Below, piece after piece: positions 53,401-61,568 of a DNA stretch of 61,568 nucleotides. Origin of the DNA: Pontibacter harenae (GTDB taxonomy: Bacteria; Bacteroidota; Bacteroidia; Cytophagales; Hymenobacteraceae); assembly GCF_020907245.1 (NCBI RefSeq), contig NZ_JAJJWH010000024.1:1-61568 (forward strand), read 5' to 3'. The stretch's first letter is position 1. Each line of letters begins with the position of its first letter. Both the position numbers and the translations under genes were made by a program. The notes beneath the pieces are model-generated. The model did no database searches and had not been told where the DNA came from. It saw nothing but the letters and a program-made list of their open reading frames with translations.

Positions 53401-54168
53401 AATAATCGTTTCTGCAAATTTTTCTAACGTTACACGGGTTCTGTAGGGGTGTTCGAACATACCCATGTGGCCCGTTTTTTCTATGAAGTAGACCATGCTG
53501 TTGGCAGGCAGGTGGCATTGTGCCAGCGCTTTCTCCATTGGAACAGCACCATCATCTTTGCCGAAGATAAAGAGCACAGGGCATTTAACCTCTTGCAGTA
53601 CTTGCGAACGGTCGGGGCGGTCGCGCATGGCAGCCAGGGCACCCGTTACACTTGCCTGAGGAGTGGCTTTGCCTATTTCTTTTAGAAGTTGTATTTCAGC
53701 TTTTAGCCTTTCCCTGTTTTCTCTGTAGAAAAGCGGCTCTACGAATGGGTTTATGAAGTTTACAACCCCATGGCGCTTTACATAATCAATGCTCTTGCTG
53801 CGGTTCTCTTTCTTTTCTTCCGTATCAGGTAGGGCAGAGGAGTGAAAGAGGCAAATGCCATGAAGCATGCTACCGTATTTTTCAGCAAAAGCCATGGTTA
53901 CATAGCCGCCCATCGAATGGCCGATCATGATGCATTTCTTCACACCCAACTCATCTAACTGCATTTTCACAGCTTCGGCCATACTTTCCATGCTGTAGCT
54001 AGCTACGCTTTCAGTATTATCGCCAAAACCTGGTAAGTCAAGCGCTATTGTTCTGTATTTATGCTGCAGCGGCTTTGTGAACTCCTCCCACAACTGCTTG
54101 CTCTCGCAGAAGCCATGCAGGAAAACCAGTACATTGCCAGCGCCATTGTCAGTGTATGTATTTGCCAT
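53392..54168 (-). CDS. alpha/beta hydrolase
   Basis: 258 residues. Nucleophile elbow G-H-S-M-G (MIGHSMGGYV near residue 83), acid FGKDDGAVP near 203, and His GHMGMFEH near 234. An oxyanion stretch FLHGFCESKQLW is near 12. No signal peptide. Substrate unknown; esterase-like. Confidence 0.88.
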   Translation of the reverse strand: MANTYTDNGAGNVLVFLHGFCESKQLWEEFTKPLQHKYRTIALDLPGFGDNTESVASYSMESMAEAVKMQLDELGVKKCIMIGHSMGGYVTMAFAEKYGSMLHGICLFHSSALPDTEEKKENRSKSIDYVKRHGVVNFINPFVEPLFYRENRERLKAEIQLLKEIGKATPQASVTGALAAMRDRPDRSQVLQEVKCPVLFIFGKDDGAVPMEKALAQCHLPANSMVYFIEKTGHMGMFEHPYRTRVTLEKFAETIIGS

Positions 54169-54273
54169 AGTCTTGGTTTTAGTTCAAAATTAGAAATTAA
54201 AAATTAGAAATGGAGGTAAGTCATGGCCTCATTGCGTGTTTCGTACTTGAGAGCACCTTGTCTGCTATACAAC

Positions 54274-54310
54274 AAAAAGCCTCACAAGGTACTATCCTTA
54301 TGAGGCTTTA
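54274..54310 (-). terminator. dxs terminator
   Basis: Outer stem AAAGCCTCA (54276-54284) with TGAGGCTTT (54301-54309) and an inner AAGG/CCTT pair. T-rich on the minus strand. 27 bp past the dxs stop. Confidence 0.7.
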
Positions 54311-54336
54311 ATCTATCATCTAAAATCTAGTATCTA

Positions 54337-56256
54337 TTATCTATTTAAAACTGTCGCGCCAACCAGTTCACGTACTGTTTTTTCAATGGCAGCAGGGTTG
54401 AAACCAGCGTCGCGGTGCAGTTCATCCTGTGTACCGTGCTCAAATATTTTATCTGGTATGCCAAGGCGTTTTACCTGAGAAGTGTAACCGTTATCCACCA
54501 TAAACTCCAGTACAGCACTTCCGAAGCCGCCTTGTAAGCAGCCATCTTCTACCGTAATTACTTTCTCGTATTTCTGGAAGATGTGGTGCAGTAACTCCTC
54601 ATCCAGCGGCTTTGCATAGCGCATGTCGTAGTGGCCAGGTTTCAAGCCATCCTGTGCCAGGTTTTTGCAAACCTGCACTGCATAGTTTCCGATGTGGCCA
54701 AATGTAAGTATTGCCACTTCTTCGCCTTCCTGTATCGTGCGGCCTTTGCCAACCTGCTGCAACTCCAGCGGTGTGCGCCAGTTAGGCATCACACCTTCGC
54801 CGCGCGGATAACGGATCGTGAACGGCCCCATATCATCCTGAGAGGCCGTATACATCATGTTGCGCAACTCCTGCTCGTTCATAGGGGCAGCAACTACCAT
54901 GTTCGGGATGCAGCGCATGTAGGCAATATCGTATGCTCCGTGGTGTGTCGGTCCGTCGGCACCAGCAAAACCTGCTCTGTCGAGGCAGAAAACCACGTTC
55001 AGGTTCTGAAGGCACACATCGTGTACAACCTGGTCGTAGCCGCGTTGCATAAAGGAACTGTATATGTTGCAGAATGGCACCAAACCCTGTGAAGCCAAGC
55101 CCGCAGAGAACGTAACAGCATGCTGTTCTGCTATGCCAACGTCAAACGCACGATCAGGCATGGCCTTCATCATAATGTTGAGCGAGCTGCCAGAAGGCAT
55201 GGCAGGCGTTATACCCATTATCTTTGGGTTCTGCTCTGCTAACTCTACCATCGTATGCCCGAAAACGTCCTGGTATTTCGGTGGCTGAGGCGTATCGTAA
55301 TGCTTTTTATAAATCTCGCCCGTTATTTTATCGAACAGGCCTGGCGCATGCCATTTCGTTTGATCTTTTTCGGCGAGGGCAAAACCTTTGCCTTTTGTGG
55401 TAAGGCAATGCAGTATTTTCGGACCTGGAATGTGCTTTAAGTCATTCAGTACCGACACCAAATGGTTTATGTCGTGGCCGTCTATCGGACCAAAATAGCG
55501 GAAGTTGAGCCCCTCGAACAGGTTGCTTTGCTTTAGTAGCGTGGCTTTTACACCGCTTTCTATCTTAGAGGCAATCTGGCGTGCATCAGGACCAAACTTG
55601 CTGATCTTGCCTAATATCTTCCAGACATCATCCCGCATTTTGTTATAGGCACGGGAAGTAGTAATGTCGGTTAAATATTGTTTCAGCGCGCCAACATTCG
55701 GGTCGATGCTCATGCAGTTATCGTTGAGCACCACCAGCAGGTTAGCGTTGGCTACGCCACCGTGGTTCAGCGCCTCGAAAGCCATTCCGCCTGTCATGGC
55801 ACCGTCACCAATCACGGCAATGTGCTGGCGCTGGTCTTCGTGCTTATACTGCGAGGCAACCGCCATACCCAGCGCAGCAGATATAGAAGTGCTGGAATGG
55901 CCTACGCCAAAAGCATCGTACTCACTTTCTTTTCTTTTCGGAAAACCAGAAAGGCCGCCGTACTTGCGGTTTGTGTAAAAGTTGTCGCGGCGGCCCGTTA
56001 ATATTTTATGACCGTATGCCTGATGCCCTACATCCCACACCAGTTGGTCGTAAGGCGTGTTAAACACATAGTGTAAAGCCGTTGTAAGCTCCACTACACC
56101 CAGGCTGGCCCCAAAATGGCCCCCATGAATTGATACAACGTCGATGATGTACTGCCTTAGTTCCTGGCAAACCTGCAGCAATTGCTCCTCCTTCAGATTT
56201 CTCAGTTGGGCAGGTGTGTCGATGGAGGCAAGCAGCTCTCCAGGATTAATAATCAT
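54337..56256 (-). CDS. dxs: 1-deoxy-D-xylulose-5-phosphate synthase
   Basis: First step of the MEP isoprenoid pathway, joining pyruvate and glyceraldehyde 3-phosphate with thiamine diphosphate. ThDP-binding motif GDGAMTGGMAFEALNHGG to NDNCMSID. Conserved HGGHFGASLGVVELTTALH near residue 43, HQAYGHKI, and GPTHHGAYD. Start ATG 56256 (MIINPGELLASID), 639 aa; the upstream ATG at 56364 adds 36 residues unlike the family. TACCTTTG at 56337-56344 on the minus strand is a -7-like element. Isoprenoids would feed quinone and other prenyl synthesis. Confidence 0.96.
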   Translation of the reverse strand: MIINPGELLASIDTPAQLRNLKEEQLLQVCQELRQYIIDVVSIHGGHFGASLGVVELTTALHYVFNTPYDQLVWDVGHQAYGHKILTGRRDNFYTNRKYGGLSGFPKRKESEYDAFGVGHSSTSISAALGMAVASQYKHEDQRQHIAVIGDGAMTGGMAFEALNHGGVANANLLVVLNDNCMSIDPNVGALKQYLTDITTSRAYNKMRDDVWKILGKISKFGPDARQIASKIESGVKATLLKQSNLFEGLNFRYFGPIDGHDINHLVSVLNDLKHIPGPKILHCLTTKGKGFALAEKDQTKWHAPGLFDKITGEIYKKHYDTPQPPKYQDVFGHTMVELAEQNPKIMGITPAMPSGSSLNIMMKAMPDRAFDVGIAEQHAVTFSAGLASQGLVPFCNIYSSFMQRGYDQVVHDVCLQNLNVVFCLDRAGFAGADGPTHHGAYDIAYMRCIPNMVVAAPMNEQELRNMMYTASQDDMGPFTIRYPRGEGVMPNWRTPLELQQVGKGRTIQEGEEVAILTFGHIGNYAVQVCKNLAQDGLKPGHYDMRYAKPLDEELLHHIFQKYEKVITVEDGCLQGGFGSAVLEFMVDNGYTSQVKRLGIPDKIFEHGTQDELHRDAGFNPAAIEKTVRELVGATVLNR

Positions 56257-56550
56257 AGAATTGTCTTTATAGACTTCTAACAAATTTCTTGTGCAATAGT
56301 TTGCAATACAAAAATTGCACCCAATCCGACAAAAAGCAAAGGTAACAAAATTACCCAAACTCACTGCCTTTCTACTTCTTGCAGTACGCTATACTATAAT
56401 GTTTTCTAAATATAGCACAAACATTATATAACTCAAAACTGCTGTAAAACAACACCCTGCACTTTATATAGCTGAAACTATATACATATACTGGTTATAT
56501 GTAAAAGTTGTTTTAAATAAGAACTTAAGGTTAAAAAAACTTTGCTGCCA

Positions 56551-56579
56551 TTGGTTTTGTTTTAATTAAAGTATTTTTG
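56551..56579 (+). promoter_or_regulatory. promoter of scpA (Bacteroidota type)
   Basis: TTG at 56551-56553 and TATTTTTG at 56572-56579, spacing 18 nt, close to the consensus, with scpA ATG 41 bp later. The remainder of the 363-bp dxs-scpA gap is AT-rich, with no further feature seen. Confidence 0.55.
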
Positions 56580-56619
56580 TGTTTTGCCAGTAGCGCCATG
56601 CGTTTAACCATAGTATAGG

Positions 56620-57390
56620 ATGAGTTTCGAGATTAAGTTACCGTTGTTTGAGGGGCCGTTTGACCTGTTGCTTTTCTTTATCGAACGCGATGAGTTGGAT
56701 ATTCATGACATTCCGATCTTTCAGATTACGAATGAGTTTGTGGGATACTTGCGAGAGTTGGAGCAACTGAATATAGAGGTTGCCAGCGACTTTATACTTA
56801 CTGCTGCCACTCTGATGCGCATAAAAGCAAAGATGTTGTTGCCGCGTACGGAAAAAGACGAGGAAGGTAACGAGATAGACCCTCGCCAGGAACTGGTGCA
56901 GCACCTGCTGGAGTATAAGAAGTACAAAAGCGCTATACCTGACCTGACAGCGATGGAAGAACAGCGCCTGGCACAGGAAAACCGAGGGAATATACAGGAG
57001 GAGCTACAGCAGATTGCCAACGCCAACCATTTCGAATACGAACTGCAGGACCTGAGCCTTTACAAGCTGATGCGTGTGTTCGAGAAAGTGATGACCCGTT
57101 ATACAGAGGAGCAGAACCGACCGAAACATACGGTGCTTACCTATCCTTATACCATAGAAGGGCAGCGCGATTATATTATGAATAAGGTGCTGGAGCGACA
57201 CAAAGTAGCCTTTTCTGAAATTATTTCTGAATATCCTGACAAGATCGGGATGATCTTTAACTTCTTGGCCATACTGGATATGTTGCAGTTAAATGTGATT
57301 GGAGTGGAAATAGGAGAGGGTTTTAATGATTTTGCCATTACCGTAGCCGAAGGTCAGGCTAACCAGGTACTCCAACTACTGGTAGAATAA
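56620..57390 (+). CDS. scpA: segregation and condensation protein A
   Basis: Kleisin subunit of the SMC complex, bridging SMC heads in chromosome compaction. N-terminal LPLFEGPFDLLLFFIERDELDIHDIPI and C-terminal winged-helix part. 256 residues. The partner ScpB is not adjacent, so it lies elsewhere. Confidence 0.94.
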   Translation: MSFEIKLPLFEGPFDLLLFFIERDELDIHDIPIFQITNEFVGYLRELEQLNIEVASDFILTAATLMRIKAKMLLPRTEKDEEGNEIDPRQELVQHLLEYKKYKSAIPDLTAMEEQRLAQENRGNIQEELQQIANANHFEYELQDLSLYKLMRVFEKVMTRYTEEQNRPKHTVLTYPYTIEGQRDYIMNKVLERHKVAFSEIISEYPDKIGMIFNFLAILDMLQLNVIGVEIGEGFNDFAITVAEGQANQVLQLLVE

Positions 57391-57501
57391 TGAACCGCAC
57401 CCTATAATATCCGTAATTTGTCGGAAGTGTTTAGCTTTACATGTTTGCCATTTTATAGCATATATTTCAAAAAGTAGCAGGCAAACAATCCAGCTCGTTA
57501 A

Positions 57502-58551
57502 ATGGATCAGAACAAGAAAACAATACTTCAAAATTTTAGTCCTGTAAAAGTGCTGATACCAGTTCTGCTGGGGTTAGCTGCTACCGCATGGCTCTTTATT
57601 AAAGACGACAGAGTAAGTGAGCTAAAGGGAATTACCGATGCCAACATCTGGTGGCTTTTGGCGGCACTGTTGGTGCTGGTTATCCGCGATGCTGGCTACA
57701 TGTACCGTATCCGCAGCCTTACCGATAAATTTCTGACCTGGCGCAATAGCATAGATGTGATTATGCTTTGGGAGTTTGCGTCTGCCATTACGCCTTCCGT
57801 TGTAGGAGGTACTACCATCGCCACCATCATTCTGAACAAAGAAGGTATTCCGCTAGGCAAATCACTGGCTTATGTCATGTTCACGGCCGTGCTCGATAAT
57901 ATGTTTTTTATAGTGGCGGCCCCTCTCGCGCTGCTCCTTACGCAAGGGCAAGTATTTCCTACCTTCAACTTAGATCCTTCTGATGTAGCCAAGCTACAGT
58001 CTGCCTTTTACATCAGCTATAGTTTGATTGCGATATATACATTTGCCATGATCTATGCGTTGTTCATCAACCCGAGAGCGTTTAAGTGGCTATTGCTAAA
58101 AGTAACCTCATGGCGCTTGCTGCGAAAGTGGCGCGTAAATGCTTTCCAGCATGGCAACGAAATTGTGTGGGCATCGCAGCAACTCAAAGGCAACGATTTT
58201 AACTATTGGGCACGAGCCATTATTTCCACCATCTTTGTGTGGTGTGCCCGTTATTTCTTGCTCAACTGCTTGATTGCCGCTTTTACAGATGTAACTTTTG
58301 CCGAGCACCTGCTTATTATTTCCCGCAACCTCATTTTCTGGATTGTGATGCTGATCGCTATAACGCCAGGCGGCGCAGGCATCGTAGAAATGGCCTTCCC
58401 TAGCTTCTTCGGCTTGTTTTTGGGTGCCTACAGCGGTATCGTAGTTGTGTTGTACCGCCTCATCACCTATTATCCGTACTTAGTACTAGGCTCTGTATTC
58501 CTGCCAAGATGGATTGCAAAAGTTTTCGGAAAGCAGACGCAGGAGGTGTAA
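57502..58551 (+). CDS. UPF0104 / lysylphosphatidylglycerol flippase-like membrane protein
   Basis: 349 residues with about eight membrane segments. Family-like motifs are LWEFASAITPSVVGGTTIATIIL near residues 90-112 and VMLIAITPGGAGIVEMAFPSFFG near 285-307. Such proteins flip or handle glycolipids or aminoacyl lipids, but no function can be fixed here. 111 bp after scpA. Confidence 0.82.
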   Translation: MDQNKKTILQNFSPVKVLIPVLLGLAATAWLFIKDDRVSELKGITDANIWWLLAALLVLVIRDAGYMYRIRSLTDKFLTWRNSIDVIMLWEFASAITPSVVGGTTIATIILNKEGIPLGKSLAYVMFTAVLDNMFFIVAAPLALLLTQGQVFPTFNLDPSDVAKLQSAFYISYSLIAIYTFAMIYALFINPRAFKWLLLKVTSWRLLRKWRVNAFQHGNEIVWASQQLKGNDFNYWARAIISTIFVWCARYFLLNCLIAAFTDVTFAEHLLIISRNLIFWIVMLIAITPGGAGIVEMAFPSFFGLFLGAYSGIVVVLYRLITYYPYLVLGSVFLPRWIAKVFGKQTQEV

Positions 58552-58575
58552 AATAGGAGCTGTCTGTCATAAATA

Positions 58576-58757
58576 GCCGCAAGTTTTCAACTTGCATAGA
58601 TTGTCTGGTATATTATATTTTATACTTACGCAAGTTGAAAACCTGCCTCATACTAAACCACAAGTTGTAAACTTGCGGTAGGAAGGACAAACTCTGTATT
58701 TCAGCAGCAGAAATGAAGGTATGAGCTGCCAACATATAGCCGCAACTATAAAACTTG
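58576..58757. repeat. cluster of REP-like CAAGTT palindromes
   Basis: Four related words: GCCGCAAGTTTTCAACTTGC (58576-58595), GCAAGTTGAAAACCTGC (58630-58646), CCACAAGTTGTAAACTTGCGG shape (58659-58678) and GCCGCAACTATAAAACTTG (58739-58757). Copies alternate in strand as in REP/BIME elements. They fill the 329-bp gap before the FAD monooxygenase gene; nothing else was seen in it. Confidence 0.7.
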
Positions 58758-58880
58758 TACTTCTACTGTAGTAATTGCAGGTTCCCCGCCTTAGACAAGG
58801 AGGGGGTAGGGTAGTTGGACAAAGGCGCAACATGCTCCAGTACATTCCGCTCTACATAAATTAACCTCACTAACAAACCT

Positions 58881-60023
58881 ATGAAAGCCATTATCATCGG
58901 AGGCGGCATTGGCGGGCTTTGTGCAGCCATTGCCCTGCAAAAGCAAGGTATAGAAGCTGTCGTTTACGAAGCGGCCCCTGAACTGAAACTAGTAGGGGCA
59001 GGAGTAGGCTTGGCTGCAAATGCTATACAAGGCTTGCAGAAATTGGGAGTAGCCGAAGAAATTATAGCCAGAGGAAAGCAACTCACAGCGCTGGTGATGC
59101 TGGACGGGCAAGGCAACATTATCAGCAACATGGATACCCAGCCGCTGAGCAAAGCGTATGGCGTCAACAACTTTGTCATTCACCGTGCCGATTTACACGA
59201 AGTGCTGGCAAAGCACCTGCAACCAGACTCACTTATACTTGGAAAGCGCTGCGCACAGGTAACACAGCAGGATGATCAGGTACAGGTAACCTTCACCGAC
59301 AATACACAAGCCACAGCCGATTTACTAATTGCCGCCGATGGCATTAATTCTGTGGTGCGGCGGCAGCTGTTGCCCCAAAGCCAACCCCGTTACGCAGGCT
59401 ATACTTGCTGGCGCGCCGTTATTGATAATCCTGGAGTAGATTTAAACATGATGGTTTCGGCAGAGACCTGGGCATCGCAGGGACGTGTAGGAATGGCACC
59501 GCTGCCAGGCAACAGAGTCTACTGGTACTGCTGCATCAATGCTCCTGAACGAGATGAGCGGATGCGCCAAATGACACCTCAACAACTAGCTAATTATTTT
59601 GAGGATGTGCATGCACCTGTGCCAGCCGTACTGGCAACCACCAAACCCGAGCAACTTATTTGGAACGATATCGCCGACCTGGAGCCGCTTCAGAAGTTTG
59701 TTTATGGCAAGATAGTGCTGCTAGGTGATGCCGCACATGCTACTACACCCAACATGGGGCAAGGTGCTTGTCAGGCCATAGAAGATGCCGTAGTGCTGGG
59801 GCAGTGCCTGGCGCAGGAACAAACTATGACTGCTGCTTTTGCAAAATATGAAAAGCGGAGAGTGGCCCGTACGGCTAAGGTGATTAGACTATCGAGATTG
59901 CTCGGGGCAGTGTCGCAGTGGCAGAATCCAATGTTGCGGGGCACACGAAATATGGCTTTTCGGATGATGCCAAAGTTTATTACACAGAGCCAGATGGAGT
60001 GGCTGTATCGGGTGGACTTTTGA
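58881..60023 (+). CDS. FAD-dependent monooxygenase (PHBH family)
   Basis: 380-residue flavoprotein. ADP-binding GGGIGGLCAAIALQKQG (residues 7-23), DG motif LIAADGINSVVRRQL near 152, and GD motif VLLGDAAHATTPNMGQGACQAIEDA near 281. Aromatic hydroxylase-type; similar folds include UbiH and TetX relatives. Substrate unknown. It starts after a REP-rich gap and ends at a terminator-containing region. Confidence 0.87.
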   Translation: MKAIIIGGGIGGLCAAIALQKQGIEAVVYEAAPELKLVGAGVGLAANAIQGLQKLGVAEEIIARGKQLTALVMLDGQGNIISNMDTQPLSKAYGVNNFVIHRADLHEVLAKHLQPDSLILGKRCAQVTQQDDQVQVTFTDNTQATADLLIAADGINSVVRRQLLPQSQPRYAGYTCWRAVIDNPGVDLNMMVSAETWASQGRVGMAPLPGNRVYWYCCINAPERDERMRQMTPQQLANYFEDVHAPVPAVLATTKPEQLIWNDIADLEPLQKFVYGKIVLLGDAAHATTPNMGQGACQAIEDAVVLGQCLAQEQTMTAAFAKYEKRRVARTAKVIRLSRLLGAVSQWQNPMLRGTRNMAFRMMPKFITQSQMEWLYRVDF

Positions 60024-60161
60024 TCAGGATTTACAGGATGTTATCTAGAAGTAGTTACAGCTTAGATTTTATCCAGTAAATCATCACATTATCCTGGCCT
60101 GTTTTCTGTATCGGCAAGAATTTATGTATACCTGCTATATGCTGGTTGGATGTAACACAAG

Positions 60162-60196
60162 AGAAAGGCTCCTTACGCAACGTAAGGAGCCTTTCT
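60162..60196. terminator. 16-bp terminator between convergent genes
   Basis: Perfect arms AGAAAGGCTCCTTACG (60162-60177) and complement (60181-60196), 3-nt loop. T-rich end on plus (TCTTTTC). Located between the monooxygenase (+) and the propeller lipoprotein (-), whose stop lies at 60254. Confidence 0.8.
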
Positions 60197-60253
60197 GTCT
60201 TTTCAATTCAATATTATCTTCAATGCTGCTAGTATTGTGGCCGCTTTCTCAGC

Positions 60254-61339
60254 TTACCTTCCAAAGATCTCGTTCTTAGAGAAAGGTACTGTCCGAATAG
60301 TGAACTCTTGTCGTGGTGGCTGCACATTTTGGAAAAGCTCGTTAAGATGTGCATACAAAACAAACGCCGAAGCACCATATCCTGTTGCTGTGGTAGGGAA
60401 CACAGCGCCTGTTTGAAAGCTTTCATTCAGCATGCCTGTTTCCCATTTGTTTGCGCTTATAAAAGACAATACTCTACCTGAAGGTTGTCCGCCTGCGTTG
60501 TTTACTACTATTAGCTGCTCGCCATTCTGGCTCATCAGCAAGCCGTCTGGAGATTCGAGGGGGGCGTCTAGCTGCACTTTGCTTATAGCAGCTGGATTGT
60601 TTAGCGGAATCTTGTAAAGCTCGTTCTCCATAGAGAAGGCTACTATCAGAAAACCAGCGGGATGATAAGCAATGCCGTTAAAGCCGAATGCACCTGCTGG
60701 CGTGGAAAAGTCTTCGTTTTCGTAAAAAACTGAAGCATTTCCCTGCGGATCTACTTTGTAAATAATCGGGGAGAAACTGTCGGTTACGTAAGCGTTTCCA
60801 TATTTGTCAAGCGTTATGTCGTTGGCAAAGTGTGGCATGCCTGAACGTAGGGCGCCAAGGTCAGCAAAATGCAACGGGTCGCCTGTCTCTAAATCATAAA
60901 TACCTAGCACGGCCATCTGGCCAGCTGTAGCTGGGGAGGAATTAGGCGTATTACCTGGATCGGCACCAGCTACCAACACTCTTTTTCTTACTTCATCAAC
61001 CTGTAGCCCTATGGCTGAAACAAGCCGTTCGTCTGTTATATAAGGCGTGTAGTTGCCTTCGTAGTTTACTGTTCCAATGGTGCTTGTGCTAACAGAGGAA
61101 ACTAAGAACCGTTGAAAAATAGCATCGTGGCTCACGCCTTCTGGATATAAGCCAGGTTGAGTAAAAGTAATTACCTCTGGCACGTCATGAGATTTTTCAA
61201 TGTCATCGAATAAATCCCCGAAGCCCTCCCACAGTTCCTCAGGAGAACAGGAAACGGTGCCAATACCTAGCAGAAGAAAGAAAAGGTAAGAAATACGCTT
61301 TCGGATAAAAGCTGCTGTTGTGTTAGACGTCTGTTTCAT
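60254..61339 (-). CDS. SMP-30/NHL-type beta-propeller lipoprotein
   Basis: 361 residues. Lipobox C31 (GIGTVSC) then SPEELWEGFGDLFDDI. The body has six-bladed propeller features: GLYPEGVSHD, DLGALRSGMPHFANDITLDKYGNAYVTDSFSPIIYKVD, and SPDGLLMSQNGEQLIVVNN, as in gluconolactonase/SMP-30 or NHL proteins. Periplasmic or surface location likely. Substrate unknown. The remaining 61340-61568 shows no gene. Confidence 0.78.
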   Translation of the reverse strand: MKQTSNTTAAFIRKRISYLFFLLLGIGTVSCSPEELWEGFGDLFDDIEKSHDVPEVITFTQPGLYPEGVSHDAIFQRFLVSSVSTSTIGTVNYEGNYTPYITDERLVSAIGLQVDEVRKRVLVAGADPGNTPNSSPATAGQMAVLGIYDLETGDPLHFADLGALRSGMPHFANDITLDKYGNAYVTDSFSPIIYKVDPQGNASVFYENEDFSTPAGAFGFNGIAYHPAGFLIVAFSMENELYKIPLNNPAAISKVQLDAPLESPDGLLMSQNGEQLIVVNNAGGQPSGRVLSFISANKWETGMLNESFQTGAVFPTTATGYGASAFVLYAHLNELFQNVQPPRQEFTIRTVPFSKNEIFGR

Positions 61340-61568
61340 AGTATATAAAGTAGGTTTCTGCTTGTATACTCTTTCTCACACGGTTACAGCGGCCTTCTTC
61401 AAAATTTCTTAGTAAACCACTTTCTCCTGAAAGAAAAATAGGTGGAACGATAAGCGAAATAAATATCAAGACAAGATGTGGAAGAGGTCTAGTTTATAGT
61501 AGAATATGCTGCGATTGTCTTTTACTTATCTGCTAGTGCGAGCTTTTAGCCTTATCTTGTTTCATAAC

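Overview
The window looks like a chromosomal segment from a Bacteroidota bacterium of the order Cytophagales, probably Hymenobacteraceae (Pontibacter-like; the genus is inference). The evidence is a PorZ-type protein of the type IX secretion system, a TonB-dependent receptor with an N-terminal carboxypeptidase-regulatory-like domain, a lipoprotein with an acidic surface-export signal (C-T-D5), promoters of the Bacteroidota form TTG-N19-TANNTTTG, and Bacteroidota-type protein architectures throughout. No complete insertion sequence, prophage, CRISPR array or rRNA gene was seen.

Layout: 1-4.8 kb holds an M19 dipeptidase, a SpoU methyltransferase and mutS. 4.9-5.3 kb holds tRNA-Gly(GCC) and tRNA-Leu(UAA), each with a strong terminator. 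5.4-6.3 kb is a decayed zone with a reading frame broken by two stops. 6.3-11.9 kb is the rod-shape cluster mreB-mreC-mreD-mrdA-rodA, and 12.2-14.3 kb is purH and purN. 14.4-15.5 kb is a second decayed zone, with a DUF1684 remnant and a frameshifted small gene. 15.6-21.4 kb holds small housekeeping genes: DUF4442 thioesterase-like, Fur family, UbiA prenyltransferase, cold shock protein, KdsC-like phosphatase, IscX, ferredoxin, DUF2520 protein and a GT4 glycosyltransferase. 21.5-26.6 kb is a cytochrome c maturation cluster, ccmB-C-D-E-F, without ccmA. 27-38.9 kb is a phosphate-starvation island: pstSCAB-phoU, two OprO/P-type porins, and a divergent TonB receptor plus beta-helix surface lipoprotein. 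39-51 kb carries a tiny glycine-rich membrane protein, an orphan MoxR ATPase, hypotheticals, a second ferredoxin, tdk, porZ, recO, two FKBP isomerases, nrnA-like, ndk and a LysM protein. 51.5-61.6 kb holds a small lipoprotein, an MFS transporter, an alpha/beta hydrolase, dxs, scpA, a UPF0104-type membrane protein, an FAD monooxygenase and a beta-propeller lipoprotein.

The most interesting reading is in 31.5-38.9 kb. Three separate control regions (upstream of pstS, of the porin pair, and of the TonB receptor) carry tandem 11-bp units built on (C/A)TTAACA. Each array ends 4-6 bp before a TANNTTTG-like -7 element. This is the geometry expected of a PhoB-type Pho box, although the sequence is unlike that of enteric bacteria. 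It ties the classical Pst system to two porins and to a receptor/lipoprotein pair of unknown substrate, suggesting an outer-membrane phosphorus-acquisition module with no SusD-like partner (inference). Other notable points are a CxxxY-type CcmE, two pseudogenes and one frameshifted gene, a UbiA start that falls inside the preceding terminator, and several families of short intergenic inverted repeats.
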